From the NCBI GenBank assembly GCA_946999645.1, contig CAMQDS010000010.1, forward strand, positions 1 through 64,000: DNA of 64,000 bases, given 5' to 3'. The position numbers were made by a program, and so were the translations under genes. Source of the DNA: an uncultured Bacteroidales bacterium (GTDB lineage Bacteria; Bacteroidota; Bacteroidia; Bacteroidales; UBA932). How positions within the stretch are numbered: position 1 is the first letter of the stretch; the number at the start of each line of letters is the position of its first letter. Below, in pieces: positions 17,411 to 26,072 of the stretch. The notes under the pieces are model-generated. The model did no database searches and was not told where the DNA came from. It worked only from the letters and a program-made list of their open reading frames with translations.

Positions 17411-19267
17411 ATGAAAAAACATATTTTTATTATGGCTATAGCCGCACTGACTGCTTGTGTCAAGACCATATCTCCAGAAGTTAAAAACCTGGAAAACGAG
17501 CAATCCAAATATGTCAAATTTGAGATAGCTCCACCAAGGACAATTAATCCTTATAGCGGAGAAGAAATCACAACACGCTCTGCCAAATATGATGACCTCA
17601 ATTTTGAATTCAAATCTGGTTGCAACATTTGGGTGTATGACCTTACCACCAAAGAACTCGTAAATAATAAGCCAGAGGAAGGGTTATATACATACTTTAT
17701 GGCGGAAGAAATGAAACAGGTTCCGTGCACATATATTTTTCCATGGAAAGAGGATGTTATGATGAAACCTAAGAGATATTTAGCTTTTGCTATTTATAAT
17801 ATGGACGAATTACCTCCTCCTCAGACACTTGAAGAAGCAATGAATTTCAAGTATAAATTTAAAAATTACGACAGTTTCAAGAGCAACGGCTTTCCAATGG
17901 CGAGTAAGCAGAACTTTTTAGTCAACTATACCAGTGATGGTTACCCCTACGTATCATCAATTTTTACTTTTGTACCGTTGGTGTCATTATATGAAGTAGA
18001 TTTCACACCTAAAGACAATCCAAAATTTGACATTGAAAAAGTTACTGTTCATAATGCTGCGAGAGTGATACTTCCTTTCAAACCTCAAACATCTTTCAAG
18101 GCAGAAAGCGAGGATGATGTACTTTCCGAAGATGATTATATGACAGTCGAAGAAATGAAAGCAAACAAGGGCTATCTCTATATGCTGGAAAATAGGCAGG
18201 GCGAAATATTTAACGATGAACTCTACCGTATTGAAAAAAACATTAAATCTGAACTCAAAGGAAAATGCTTCCCAACTTATATTGAAGTGAAACTTAAGGA
18301 ACCCCTATCTAACGGCAAACCTAACGTTAAAAAATACTTCTGCGGTGCTGGAAAGACTGCCGAAGTGGAAAGGAATACACTTGTTCATCTGTACTATGAA
18401 AAAAATAAGGAACCTGGAATTTCTATCACTGAAGACAAATTGAATGTTCTTTATGTTACTGAGAAGAAGTTTAAAGATTTGTCGAAGTATGATATGGATT
18501 TTCCGAAAGAAATTATTAGGAATTACTTTAATGGTGGTGAAGAGCAAAGAATAAAAATGGAAGTAACTCCTAAATATCATACAGCAATCACTGTTGCAAA
18601 AATCAGTGATCCTACTATGGCAGACATTAAAATTAATAATGATACTGATGAGTTGTCAGTGATACCTAAAAAACTAGGAAGATTAACTGTTACATTAACT
18701 CTTGATGGAAAAGAATTTAACTTTAATATAAATATCATACAGGAAGTGTCTTTTTATATTTCTGAAAAAGGATATATGTGTTTTAGTGATTTCGTACAAG
18801 GAGGAGATATAAAGGGTCTGATCCAGTGCTTTGTAGAAGGTAGCGTTACCGTGACTAATTTAGATCAAACCTTAACAACGTATACAGACTTTAAAGCAGT
18901 AAAAACACTTTTTACCATAAGAGATGTGGATACTTATCACTTCCTTCATTTTCCTGATAGCGATATTATTTATTATGTAAAAGAAATGGAATCTCATGGA
19001 TATGAGTCATATGATTCAGAATACCCTGTAAAAGGTGAAGATGGAAATCCGGTTTACAGAAAGGATTACGTTACTATGGCTGCAGGTCCAACGTGTATAA
19101 ATGTGTCTATTGTATTACCAGACCATGTGTATTTAAAATATGATTATGCCAAGTCATCATCTTCACCATATAGAATAAGAAATTTCAATATTGTTTCCTC
19201 TGAAAGATTAAACTATCTTTGGAACTTGTCCCAATGGGATGACGATGGAGAAGATGACCGAGAATAA
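17411..19267 (+). CDS. Fimbrial-type (Mfa2/DUF4906-like) lipoprotein
   Basis: A 618-residue lipoprotein beginning MKKHIFIMAIAALTAC, with a short lipobox signal. The N-terminal third has features of FimB/Mfa2/DUF4906-type proteins: the strand NIWVYDLTTKELV, and GFPMASKQNF, which recalls the [IF]PM[AS] motif in those families, followed by a beta-rich domain. Residues ~330-480 look like a BACON-like beta module. The C-terminus is acidic (DDDGEDDRE). It probably caps or anchors a fimbria together with the preceding fimbrillin-family protein. Family assignment is by pattern and moderately uncertain. The following methyltransferase gene starts 23 bp downstream but is functionally unrelated. Confidence 0.5.
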   Translation: MKKHIFIMAIAALTACVKTISPEVKNLENEQSKYVKFEIAPPRTINPYSGEEITTRSAKYDDLNFEFKSGCNIWVYDLTTKELVNNKPEEGLYTYFMAEEMKQVPCTYIFPWKEDVMMKPKRYLAFAIYNMDELPPPQTLEEAMNFKYKFKNYDSFKSNGFPMASKQNFLVNYTSDGYPYVSSIFTFVPLVSLYEVDFTPKDNPKFDIEKVTVHNAARVILPFKPQTSFKAESEDDVLSEDDYMTVEEMKANKGYLYMLENRQGEIFNDELYRIEKNIKSELKGKCFPTYIEVKLKEPLSNGKPNVKKYFCGAGKTAEVERNTLVHLYYEKNKEPGISITEDKLNVLYVTEKKFKDLSKYDMDFPKEIIRNYFNGGEEQRIKMEVTPKYHTAITVAKISDPTMADIKINNDTDELSVIPKKLGRLTVTLTLDGKEFNFNINIIQEVSFYISEKGYMCFSDFVQGGDIKGLIQCFVEGSVTVTNLDQTLTTYTDFKAVKTLFTIRDVDTYHFLHFPDSDIIYYVKEMESHGYESYDSEYPVKGEDGNPVYRKDYVTMAAGPTCINVSIVLPDHVYLKYDYAKSSSSPYRIRNFNIVSSERLNYLWNLSQWDDDGEDDRE

Positions 19268-19290
19268 GAATTCATAGCACACTACCTCAA

Positions 19291-20502
19291 ATGACTGATT
19301 TTGAACAATTTATAATTGATAACGAATATTCAGATACTTCAGTGCTGTTACTTTCAAAAACCAAAGATAACGGAATTGACATAAATCTTGCTGTCAATAC
19401 TATTGATGGAAGAAAAAAATTGAAAAATAAACTGCCTCAGTGGTACAAAAATCCATCTCTTGTTTATCCAGACCGCTTAAGTGTAGAACAATGCAGTTCT
19501 GGTGAAACAGCAGAATACAAAGCAGATGTTGCAAAATCAATTATTGGAGGCAAAGGAAAAATAGCAGATATTACAGGGGGACTTGGCGTAGATACTTGGG
19601 CTTTTTCGCATATAGCTTCTGAAGTCCTATATAACGAACAAAACACAAAATTATATGAAGCAGTATGCAAAAACTTCATACAACTTAAGGCAAATAATAT
19701 AATTACATTTAACGAAACCATATCCGCAGAAAACACCGCTTTTCTATTTAATAATTTCAAACCTGATTTAATATATATTGACCCTGCAAGACGTTCAAAT
19801 ACAGGTAAAAAAGTATTTAGAATTGCAGACTGTGAACCTAATTTACTCCTCTTAAAGGATAAACTATTCGAGTATACTAATGAAATATTAGTAAAATTGT
19901 CGCCGATGGCAGACACAAGCAAAATTTCAGAAGAACTGGGAAAGGAAGTAAGAGAAATACACATAATAGGTTCTAAAGGAGAATGTAAAGAATTACTTGT
20001 TCGTCTTAGTAAAGAAAGGCAAGACGATCCAATAATAAAAGTATATGATAATGGAGCCAGTATTACATTTTCTCAGAAAGAAGAGAATATAGCAGAAGCC
20101 AATTTCATTGAAAATGATATAGACATTGTAGGTAAATATTTATTGGAACCAGGAAAGGCACTTATGAAAAGTGGATTTTTTAATGGATTATCGGCAAGAT
20201 ATGGGCTTCAAAAATTCGACATATCAACACATCTTTATGTATGCTGCGACCTTCCAAAAGAAATAATTAAATTATGTAAAATATTTATTATCAAGAAAAT
20301 AACTAAACTAAATAAAAATTCTATAAAAGAACTTTCAAACAGTATAAAGGAAGCAGAGGTAACTTCTAAAAACATACCTATGACAAGTAATGAATTTCGT
20401 AAAAAATTAAAGGTGAAATCAGGTGGTAAATTCCACATATTCGGGATAAAAACAAAATCTATGGGAAATATGATATTAGTTGCAGAAAAAATAGTTTCAT
20501 AA
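19291..20502 (+). CDS. THUMP-like domain class I SAM-dependent methyltransferase
   Basis: A 403-residue cytoplasmic protein. The Rossmann motif I is IADITGGLGVDTWAFSH, and DLIYIDPARRS holds the DPAR substrate-side motif of nucleic-acid methyltransferases. The C-terminal ~70 residues (SNEFRKKLKVKSGGKFHIFG) form the THUMP-like domain found in Bacteroidota proteins of this type. The expected activity is methylation of an RNA base, possibly tRNA; the precise target is unknown. No membrane segments. It may be read through from the fimbrial genes 23 bp upstream, but is more likely a conserved housekeeping gene. Confidence 0.8.
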   Translation: MTDFEQFIIDNEYSDTSVLLLSKTKDNGIDINLAVNTIDGRKKLKNKLPQWYKNPSLVYPDRLSVEQCSSGETAEYKADVAKSIIGGKGKIADITGGLGVDTWAFSHIASEVLYNEQNTKLYEAVCKNFIQLKANNIITFNETISAENTAFLFNNFKPDLIYIDPARRSNTGKKVFRIADCEPNLLLLKDKLFEYTNEILVKLSPMADTSKISEELGKEVREIHIIGSKGECKELLVRLSKERQDDPIIKVYDNGASITFSQKEENIAEANFIENDIDIVGKYLLEPGKALMKSGFFNGLSARYGLQKFDISTHLYVCCDLPKEIIKLCKIFIIKKITKLNKNSIKELSNSIKEAEVTSKNIPMTSNEFRKKLKVKSGGKFHIFGIKTKSMGNMILVAEKIVS

Positions 20503-20514
20503 TTATTTATTGAC

Positions 20515-20545
20515 TTTGAAAATCCTTTACCTTATGCTACTTTTG
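20515..20545 (+). promoter_or_regulatory. Consensus Bacteroidota promoter for the AspT/YidE-type transporter
   Basis: TTTG (20515-20518), exactly 19 bases, then TACTTTTG (20538-20545), a full match to TTTG-N19-TAnnTTTG. It lies 26 bp upstream of the ATG at 20571, giving a short leader. Confidence 0.75.
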
Positions 20546-20570
20546 CAGTTTTATTGTAATAATAGACAAT

Positions 20571-22214
20571 ATGCTTACATATGGTTCATCTCTGCATGCT
20601 GTTGCAATGATACTATTCTTAGTAGCAATAGGATTAGTGTTAGGCAGGATTAAAATTGCAGGAATTTCTCTTGGCTCAACCTTTGTCTTTTTCTGTGGAA
20701 TTATAGCAGGTCATTTAGGCTATGATATTGACCCGAAGATGAGACTGTTTGCTCAAGACTTCGGACTTATAATATTTGTATATTCGCTTGGTATTCAAGT
20801 AGGTCCTGGTTTTTTTAATTCATTCAGAAAAGGTGGCATTGAACTCAATCTGATAGGTTTCGGCGTAATATTTATCGGTACTGCAATGTCAATCCTATGC
20901 AGTTATATACTTCCTGTAAGCCTACCAGATATGGTGGGAATACTATGTGGAGCAAGTACTAACACGCCAGCGCTCGGAGCAGCGCAACAATCTCTGCAAC
21001 AGTTAGGAATGGATAGCAGCGGACCGGCATTAGGATGTGCAGTTACCTATCCATTAGGGGTCATTGGAGTTATCATAGCACTCATAATATTGAGAAAATT
21101 TGTCGTAAAACCGTCAGAAGTACACAATACAGGCAAATTAGATGAGGCTAATACTTATATAGCTACATTTATTGTAAATAACCCTGAAATTTTCGGAAAA
21201 AGTATTTTAGAAATTGCACATAGCAGCACTGATAAATTTATAATTTCAAGAATATGGAGAAGAGGTGATGTTATACTTCCAAACTCTGGTAGTCTATTGG
21301 AAAAAGGTGATCGGTTACTCATAATCACAAATCCACACGACGAGGCAGACCTCACCAGAATATTTGGAGAAAAAGAAGCAAAAGATTGGAATAGTACCAA
21401 TATAGATTGGAATAAAATAGATCCTCACTTTGTATCTCACTGCGTTGTTGTCACAAGGTCAGAAATAAATGGTAAAACTATTGGTTCATTACGATTAAGA
21501 AATCGTTTCGGCGTAAATATAAGTAGAGTATTGCGTTCTGGTATCATTCTATTAGCCACACCCGATCTTGTTATTAGAACAGGTGACAGATTGATTGTGG
21601 TGGGAATGGACAATGATATGGATAAGGTTGAAGATTTGCTCGGAAATACAGTTAAAAATTTGGACGAACCTAACTTAGTATCAATATGTATAGGCATAGT
21701 CTTAGGACTTATACTCGGTTCAGTGCCAATCGTAATTCCTGGTATCTCTGCTCCTGTAAAATTGGGACTTGCAGGTGGTCCTATAATCATAGGTATACTT
21801 ATGGGAGCATTCGGGCCTAAGATACACATGGTTACATACACGACAGACAGTGCTAACCTTATGTTACGCCGTCTCGGACTATCGATGTACCTTGCATGTC
21901 TTGGAATGGGTTCAGGTTCAAAATTCTTTGAGACAGTATTTCGTCCTGAAGGTTTGCTTTGGCTTACACTCGGATTTGTGATTGCAGTAATTCCAGTGCT
22001 AATAATGGGATTTTTCGCAATAAAAGTAAATCATATTGATTTTGGTTCAGTATCTGGTATGTTATGCGGTGCAATGGCGAACCCAATGGCTCTTAATTAT
22101 GCTGCGGAAAACATAAAAAATAACCATCCTGCACTCTCATATACACAAGTTTACCCTTTATGTATGTTCATAAGGGTAATTATTGCACAACTTACAATCC
22201 TATTTTTTATATAG
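20571..22214 (+). CDS. AspT/YidE-family membrane transporter with two RCK_C domains
   Basis: A 547-residue inner-membrane protein of the aspartate:alanine exchanger/YidE-YbjL family. Two repeated membrane halves (~1-180 and ~365-547, about five helices each) flank a cytoplasmic region with two TrkA-C (RCK_C) regulatory domains, visible as SLLEKGDRLLIITNP and LVIRTGDRLIVVGMD. Both halves carry the family duplication: GILCGASTNTPALGAAQQ in the first and GMLCGAMANPMALNYAAE in the second. The substrate is unknown; dicarboxylate or amino-acid exchange is suggested by the family. It is monocistronic, with a consensus promoter upstream and a strong bidirectional terminator downstream. Confidence 0.85.
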   Translation: MLTYGSSLHAVAMILFLVAIGLVLGRIKIAGISLGSTFVFFCGIIAGHLGYDIDPKMRLFAQDFGLIIFVYSLGIQVGPGFFNSFRKGGIELNLIGFGVIFIGTAMSILCSYILPVSLPDMVGILCGASTNTPALGAAQQSLQQLGMDSSGPALGCAVTYPLGVIGVIIALIILRKFVVKPSEVHNTGKLDEANTYIATFIVNNPEIFGKSILEIAHSSTDKFIISRIWRRGDVILPNSGSLLEKGDRLLIITNPHDEADLTRIFGEKEAKDWNSTNIDWNKIDPHFVSHCVVVTRSEINGKTIGSLRLRNRFGVNISRVLRSGIILLATPDLVIRTGDRLIVVGMDNDMDKVEDLLGNTVKNLDEPNLVSICIGIVLGLILGSVPIVIPGISAPVKLGLAGGPIIIGILMGAFGPKIHMVTYTTDSANLMLRRLGLSMYLACLGMGSGSKFFETVFRPEGLLWLTLGFVIAVIPVLIMGFFAIKVNHIDFGSVSGMLCGAMANPMALNYAAENIKNNHPALSYTQVYPLCMFIRVIIAQLTILFFI

Positions 22215-22231
22215 AGCCTATTTACAATATG

Positions 22232-22274
22232 AAAGGATTGCTATTTTATCAGAGACTAAATAGCAATCCTTTTT
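22232..22274. terminator. Strong bidirectional terminator
   Basis: A perfect 15-bp stem (AAAGGATTGCTATTT and its complement, 22232-22246 and 22258-22272) with an 11-base loop, followed by T residues on the plus strand and preceded by A residues, so it can serve both the transporter and mgsA, which converge here. Confidence 0.85.
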
Positions 22275-22320
22275 GCTGTCAAAGTGGGTTTATTCCTATG
22301 CTCTAAATTTCAGCACTTCA

Positions 22321-22779
22321 TTATAATTTTCTATTCTTATAAGACTCTATACAAGATGGAATAATCCTATTATAATCCTTACTTGAAAATAATGGCGATG
22401 AAATAATGTAATCTGCTGTACTCCTATTAGTTGCAAAAGGAATATTGTAGAGTGAAGCAAGCCTTACCAACCCCATAACATCGTTCTGATGTCCCTGCAT
22501 TATCAAATTGTCACAAAAAAATACAAGCATATCAACCTTACCCTCTGCTATCATTGCTCCCATTTCAAAATCTCCACCAAGAGGACCACTCAGTAACGAA
22601 GTTATTTTAGGCATATTCTTCTCCCCTACTTCTTCTTTCATAACCATAGTTGCCAGTCTACCTGTAGTGCCAGTACAAAACAAATTGCAGTCTTTTAAAG
22701 AACCAGCATTAAACCTTATCCAACTCATTAATTCCTGTTTACGCGAATCATGCGCAACTAAAGCAATATTTTTTACCAT
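22321..22779 (-). CDS. mgsA: Methylglyoxal synthase
   Basis: Converts dihydroxyacetone phosphate to methylglyoxal and phosphate, a bypass that relieves sugar-phosphate build-up. The 152-residue protein has the family motifs: VAHDSRK near the N-terminus, CTGTTG (phosphate binding), SGPLGGD with the catalytic Asp70, and GHQNDVMGLVRLA with His97 and Asp100, in the same order as E. coli MgsA. It lies 12 bp downstream of the AraC-type regulator gene on the same strand, so the two are probably co-transcribed. Methylglyoxal and fucose catabolism both lead toward lactaldehyde and propanediol, a possible reason for the pairing with a fucosidase. Confidence 0.95.
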   Translation of the reverse strand: MVKNIALVAHDSRKQELMSWIRFNAGSLKDCNLFCTGTTGRLATMVMKEEVGEKNMPKITSLLSGPLGGDFEMGAMIAEGKVDMLVFFCDNLIMQGHQNDVMGLVRLASLYNIPFATNRSTADYIISSPLFSSKDYNRIIPSCIESYKNRKL

Positions 22780-22791
22780 ACTATTATTCTT

Positions 22792-23700
22792 TTAAAAATT
22801 ATTATTTTCAATATTTATACCTTGTGTCATATCCCTATATTCTGTCGGAGTTCTCCCTTCCTTATTTTTAAATACAGTAAAGAAATACTCAAAATATTCA
22901 AAACCAACCTCTCCTGCAATTTCCTTTATAGACAATGATGTATTTGTCAGCATTTCCTTAGCCTTAGACATTTTAACTTCTAAAATATATTGTGCTGGGG
23001 AAAAACCTGTATAAAACTTAAATATTTTACGGAAATTTGAATATCCCATATTCACACTATCAGCAAGTCCGGTTGGTGTTATAATCGCATATTTCTCATT
23101 CACTAACGTTCTTGCCTTGGATATGGTATCTATAATCCTCGATGACTTTAATGAATAATTCCTATTATAAAAATAAGCGGCTCCGAATAAATGATTTAGA
23201 ATTCCATACAACAACTGCTGATAACCTGATTTCTGCTCCACAGCTGTCCGTATCGCTTTTTTATACAAACTGATTATTTCTTCATTTAAGCCTACAGGCA
23301 GAACTGGGACTTCTTTTGAAAAGAAATTTTCGGACTCTAATTGTTCTATTAAATCACCCTGAAATCCAATCCAATATTCCTCCCACCCAGTTTTATAATC
23401 AGGATAATATGAATGCCATTCTCCAGGAAACAGCATGAAAAAATAACCTTGTCCTATCTGAATACCATTATCCCTGCCCAAAGTTTCAGAATATAATACT
23501 CCCTTTCCCTTACTTATATATAGCAATTGATATTCATTCAGAATACGACCTTTTTGTGATGAAAACAAATATCTTGAAGGGTGATCTGAAGGAGGATATG
23601 GCATTCCTGGCCCTACTTCCTGACACCCCACGGAATTTATTGTAAGTTTCCATTTATGGTCATTAGGGTTTGATAATAGATATTTTTGATGTATATACAT
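22792..23700 (-). CDS. AraC-family transcriptional regulator
   Basis: A 302-residue regulator with an N-terminal cupin-like sugar-binding domain (~30-165, including GQGYFFMLFPGEWHSYYP) and a C-terminal pair of helix-turn-helix motifs (~195-290). The second ends FEYFEYFFTVFKNKEGRTPTEYR, the AraC signature. It is divergent from the GH29 fucosidase (134-bp intergenic region) and directly upstream of mgsA. The likely role is activation of the fucosidase gene, and possibly its own operon, in response to a sugar; the inducer is not evident. Confidence 0.9.
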   Translation of the reverse strand: MYIHQKYLLSNPNDHKWKLTINSVGCQEVGPGMPYPPSDHPSRYLFSSQKGRILNEYQLLYISKGKGVLYSETLGRDNGIQIGQGYFFMLFPGEWHSYYPDYKTGWEEYWIGFQGDLIEQLESENFFSKEVPVLPVGLNEEIISLYKKAIRTAVEQKSGYQQLLYGILNHLFGAAYFYNRNYSLKSSRIIDTISKARTLVNEKYAIITPTGLADSVNMGYSNFRKIFKFYTGFSPAQYILEVKMSKAKEMLTNTSLSIKEIAGEVGFEYFEYFFTVFKNKEGRTPTEYRDMTQGINIENNNF

Positions 23701-23792
23701 ACAGTTTTAGTATTATTTATATAAACTGCAACTAAAGGCAACTTATTATTTTGCAATTTAATAATTTTAAATAGATTTAGTACATTTTTAGT

Positions 23793-23800
23793 TATTTTTG
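23793..23800 (+). promoter_or_regulatory. Predicted -7 element upstream of the fucosidase gene
   Basis: TATTTTTG fits TAnnTTTG and lies 34 bp before the start codon. No good -33 box is present at the standard spacing, which would suit a promoter needing an activator such as the divergent AraC protein. Confidence 0.45.
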
Positions 23801-23834
23801 TACAATATGAACTAATAATCAAATCAATTTAAAA

Positions 23835-25145
23835 ATGAAGCATAAAATAACAATTATCTTGCTCCTATTATTCACAACAATTTCTCTTTCTGCTGCAAAC
23901 TATATTCCGTCAGAAGGGAATTTGAAAGCAAGAGAAAAATTTCAGGATGCAAAATTCGGAATATTCATACATTGGGGATTTTACTCAATGCTTGCAGATG
24001 GCGAATGGATAATGAATAGCCGTGAAATAAATTATAAAGAATATGCCAGACTTGCGGGAGGATTTTACCCATCACAATTTAATGCAGATAAATGGGTTAG
24101 TACAATAAAAGCATCTGGGGCAAAATATATAACCATAACCTCGCGTCATCATGATGGTTTTTCTATGTTTGGAACGAAACAGAGTACATACAATATAGTT
24201 GATGCAACTCCATTCAGAAGAGATATTCTGAAAGAACTTAAAGATGCATGTGAAAAAGAAAATGTTACATTAAACTTCTATTATTCTTTATTAGACTGGT
24301 ATAGACTTGATTATCCAATTGGAGAGAGCGGAAGACATACTGGCAGACCAACAAATAAACAGAATTGGAGAAGTTACTATAACTTCATGAAAGCCCAATT
24401 AAAAGAATTACTTACAGAATACGGTAATCCTGGTATGATATGGTTTGATGGAGAATGGGATCATAAAAAAGACAAAAAACCTTTTGATTGGGAATTGGAA
24501 CAGTTATATTCTTATATGCATAAAATTAAGCCTGACTGTCTTATAGCAAATAACCACCATCATGCCATTTTACAGGGAGAAGATGTTCAATTATTTGAAA
24601 AAGATCTTCCAGGCGAAAATAAGGCTGGGATGTCAGGAGGGGTTAAAATCGGAAGTTTACCTCTTGAGACCTGCGAAACAATGAACAATTCCTGGGGCTA
24701 CAATATTACAGATAAAAACTATAAGTCGGCAAAGGAGATTATAAGATTACTCGTAAATGCAGCGGGAAAAGGAGGCAACCTCTTACTTAATATTGGACCA
24801 AGACCTGACGGTAATATTCCAGATGAAGCAGTAAGCCTCCTTCAAGAAGTCGGTCAATGGCTTTCCAACTATGGAGAAAGCATATATGGTACAAGAGCTG
24901 GTCTTTTTCCACCACAATACTGGGGTGCCTCTACAACAAAAAACAATATCGTATACATTCATATACTCAATTACAATAATAAAAACATATATCTTCCTAC
25001 AGGAAATATTAAATTTAAAAATATCTCATTGTATGGAAAAGATGTGAAACTAAGGTTTAAAAAATGTAATGAGGGAATATTAGTTGAACTACCTGAAATT
25101 CCGACAGGAATTGATTATATACTTAAACTTGAAAAAGTTAAATAG
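23835..25145 (+). CDS. GH29 alpha-L-fucosidase, secreted
   Basis: Releases L-fucose from host or plant glycans. Signal peptide MKHKITIILLLLFTTISLSA with cleavage after Ala, no lipobox, so it is probably periplasmic. Motifs of GH29: FGIFIHWGFYS near residue 42, ITSRHHDGFSMF, and WFDGEWDH with the nucleophile Asp205. GGNLLLNIGPRPDG lies toward the C-terminus of the barrel, followed by a small beta domain. Length 436 aa is typical of single-domain members. It is controlled with the divergent AraC regulator. No SusC/D pair accompanies it. Confidence 0.93.
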   Translation: MKHKITIILLLLFTTISLSAANYIPSEGNLKAREKFQDAKFGIFIHWGFYSMLADGEWIMNSREINYKEYARLAGGFYPSQFNADKWVSTIKASGAKYITITSRHHDGFSMFGTKQSTYNIVDATPFRRDILKELKDACEKENVTLNFYYSLLDWYRLDYPIGESGRHTGRPTNKQNWRSYYNFMKAQLKELLTEYGNPGMIWFDGEWDHKKDKKPFDWELEQLYSYMHKIKPDCLIANNHHHAILQGEDVQLFEKDLPGENKAGMSGGVKIGSLPLETCETMNNSWGYNITDKNYKSAKEIIRLLVNAAGKGGNLLLNIGPRPDGNIPDEAVSLLQEVGQWLSNYGESIYGTRAGLFPPQYWGASTTKNNIVYIHILNYNNKNIYLPTGNIKFKNISLYGKDVKLRFKKCNEGILVELPEIPTGIDYILKLEKVK

Positions 25146-25168
25146 TGTATTACAATATTATAAAAATT

Positions 25169-25193
25169 CTAATTTTTATCTTATCAAAATTAG
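25169..25193. promoter_or_regulatory. Inverted repeat upstream of desulfoferrodoxin
   Basis: CTAATTTT and AAAATTAG arms (8 bp) separated by nine bases, 24 bp after the fucosidase stop and 21 bp upstream of the putative -7 box of the next gene. It could be an operator for oxygen or peroxide control, or a weak fucosidase terminator. Confidence 0.35.
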
Positions 25194-25213
25194 TAATCCT
25201 CATAATAAAAGGT

Positions 25214-25221
25214 TATCTTTG
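25214..25221 (+). promoter_or_regulatory. Predicted -7 element of the desulfoferrodoxin gene
   Basis: TATCTTTG matches TAnnTTTG, 20 bp before the start codon. The -33 region at 19-base spacing (TAGT) is poor. Confidence 0.45.
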
Positions 25222-25241
25222 CATAAAACAATTAAATTTAT

Positions 25242-25631
25242 ATGGCTATGATAGAAATAAAGCAAGTTTATAAATGTGCAAAATGTGGTAATATTGTAGA
25301 AGTTCTGCATGCAGGAGGTGGTACACTATCTTGTTGCGATGCTCCTATGGAGTTTCTTACAGAAAATACCACTGATGCTGCTAAAGAAAAGCATGTACCT
25401 GTTATAGAAAAAATAGAAGGTGGATATAGGGTAAGTGTAGGTTCAATTGAACATCCAATGCTTGAAGCTCACTTCATACAGTGGATAGAACTTATAACAG
25501 AAACAGAAGTGCTGCGTAAACATTTATCTCCAGGAGAGAAACCTGTAGCAGAGTTTAAAACAAATTCTAAGGCTATAAAAGCAAGAGAATATTGTAATCT
25601 TCATGGTTTATGGGCTGCAGAAGTGAAGTAA
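25242..25631 (+). CDS. dfx: Desulfoferrodoxin (two-iron superoxide reductase)
   Basis: Reduces superoxide to hydrogen peroxide without producing oxygen, a protective enzyme of anaerobes. The 129-residue protein has both iron sites: the N-terminal desulforedoxin centre with Cys12, Cys15, Cys31 and Cys32 (YKCAKCGN and SCCD), and the catalytic centre with His51, His71, His77, Cys118 and His121 (EKHVP, IEHPMLEAHFIQW, CNLHGLW). Glu49 before His51 is also present. ATG codons at 25242 and 25248 are both possible. A rubredoxin gene, its usual electron donor, lies convergently 73 bp downstream. Confidence 0.95.
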   Translation: MAMIEIKQVYKCAKCGNIVEVLHAGGGTLSCCDAPMEFLTENTTDAAKEKHVPVIEKIEGGYRVSVGSIEHPMLEAHFIQWIELITETEVLRKHLSPGEKPVAEFKTNSKAIKAREYCNLHGLWAAEVK

Positions 25632-25652
25632 AATAAAATCATATACAAAATG

Positions 25653-25686
25653 AACCCCGACAGTTTAATTTAAAACTTTCGGGGTT
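25653..25686. terminator. Bidirectional terminator between dfx and rubredoxin genes
   Basis: AACCCCGA...TCGGGGTT stem extended by AGTTT/AAACT with one internal mismatch, with an AT-rich loop, followed on the plus strand by a T-rich run. It separates two convergent genes. Confidence 0.8.
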
Positions 25687-25704
25687 CTTAATTTTTAGTC
25701 TATT

Positions 25705-25869
25705 TTATTCCTCTACAGGACTGAAATCTGATTTTCCAACGCCACATAATGGACATACCCAATCATCTGGTAAATCTTCAAAAGAAGTTCCCGGAGCTAT
25801 TCCACTATCAGGGTCACCTACCTGCGGATCATATTCATATCCACATACATCACATACATATTTCTTCAT
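25705..25869 (-). CDS. Rubredoxin (54 aa)
   Basis: A small iron-sulfur electron carrier. Translation from the ATG at 25869 gives a 54-residue protein with two knuckles, YVCDVCGYEYDP (C-x2-C-G) and WVCPLCGVGKSDF (C-x2-C-G), the four Fe ligands of rubredoxin. The conserved GIAPGTSFEDLPDDW lies between them. It is convergent with desulfoferrodoxin across a shared terminator. Rubredoxin is the normal electron donor to superoxide reductase, so the two probably act together though transcribed separately. Confidence 0.95.
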   Translation of the reverse strand: MKKYVCDVCGYEYDPQVGDPDSGIAPGTSFEDLPDDWVCPLCGVGKSDFSPVEE

Positions 25870-26040
25870 ATTCAAGATAATTTAAGATTCTCTATTAACT
25901 TCTGCCTGCAAATATAGTAATTTTTAAGAAATTAACATATATCATATTTCTAAAGTTAGACTCGTCAAAGTGTAGCAAAATCTATATAAGATTTAAGATC
26001 CATATAATCATTTATCAATCTAAAAGTGAAATAAATTTAC

Positions 26041-26048
26041 TAATTTTG
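26041..26048 (+). promoter_or_regulatory. Predicted -7 element of the tripartite exporter operon
   Basis: TAATTTTG matches TAnnTTTG, 24 bp before the ATG of the TolC-like gene. No convincing -33 box at 19-base spacing. Confidence 0.45.
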
Positions 26049-26072
26049 TGATACATATAAAATCTATTTTTG

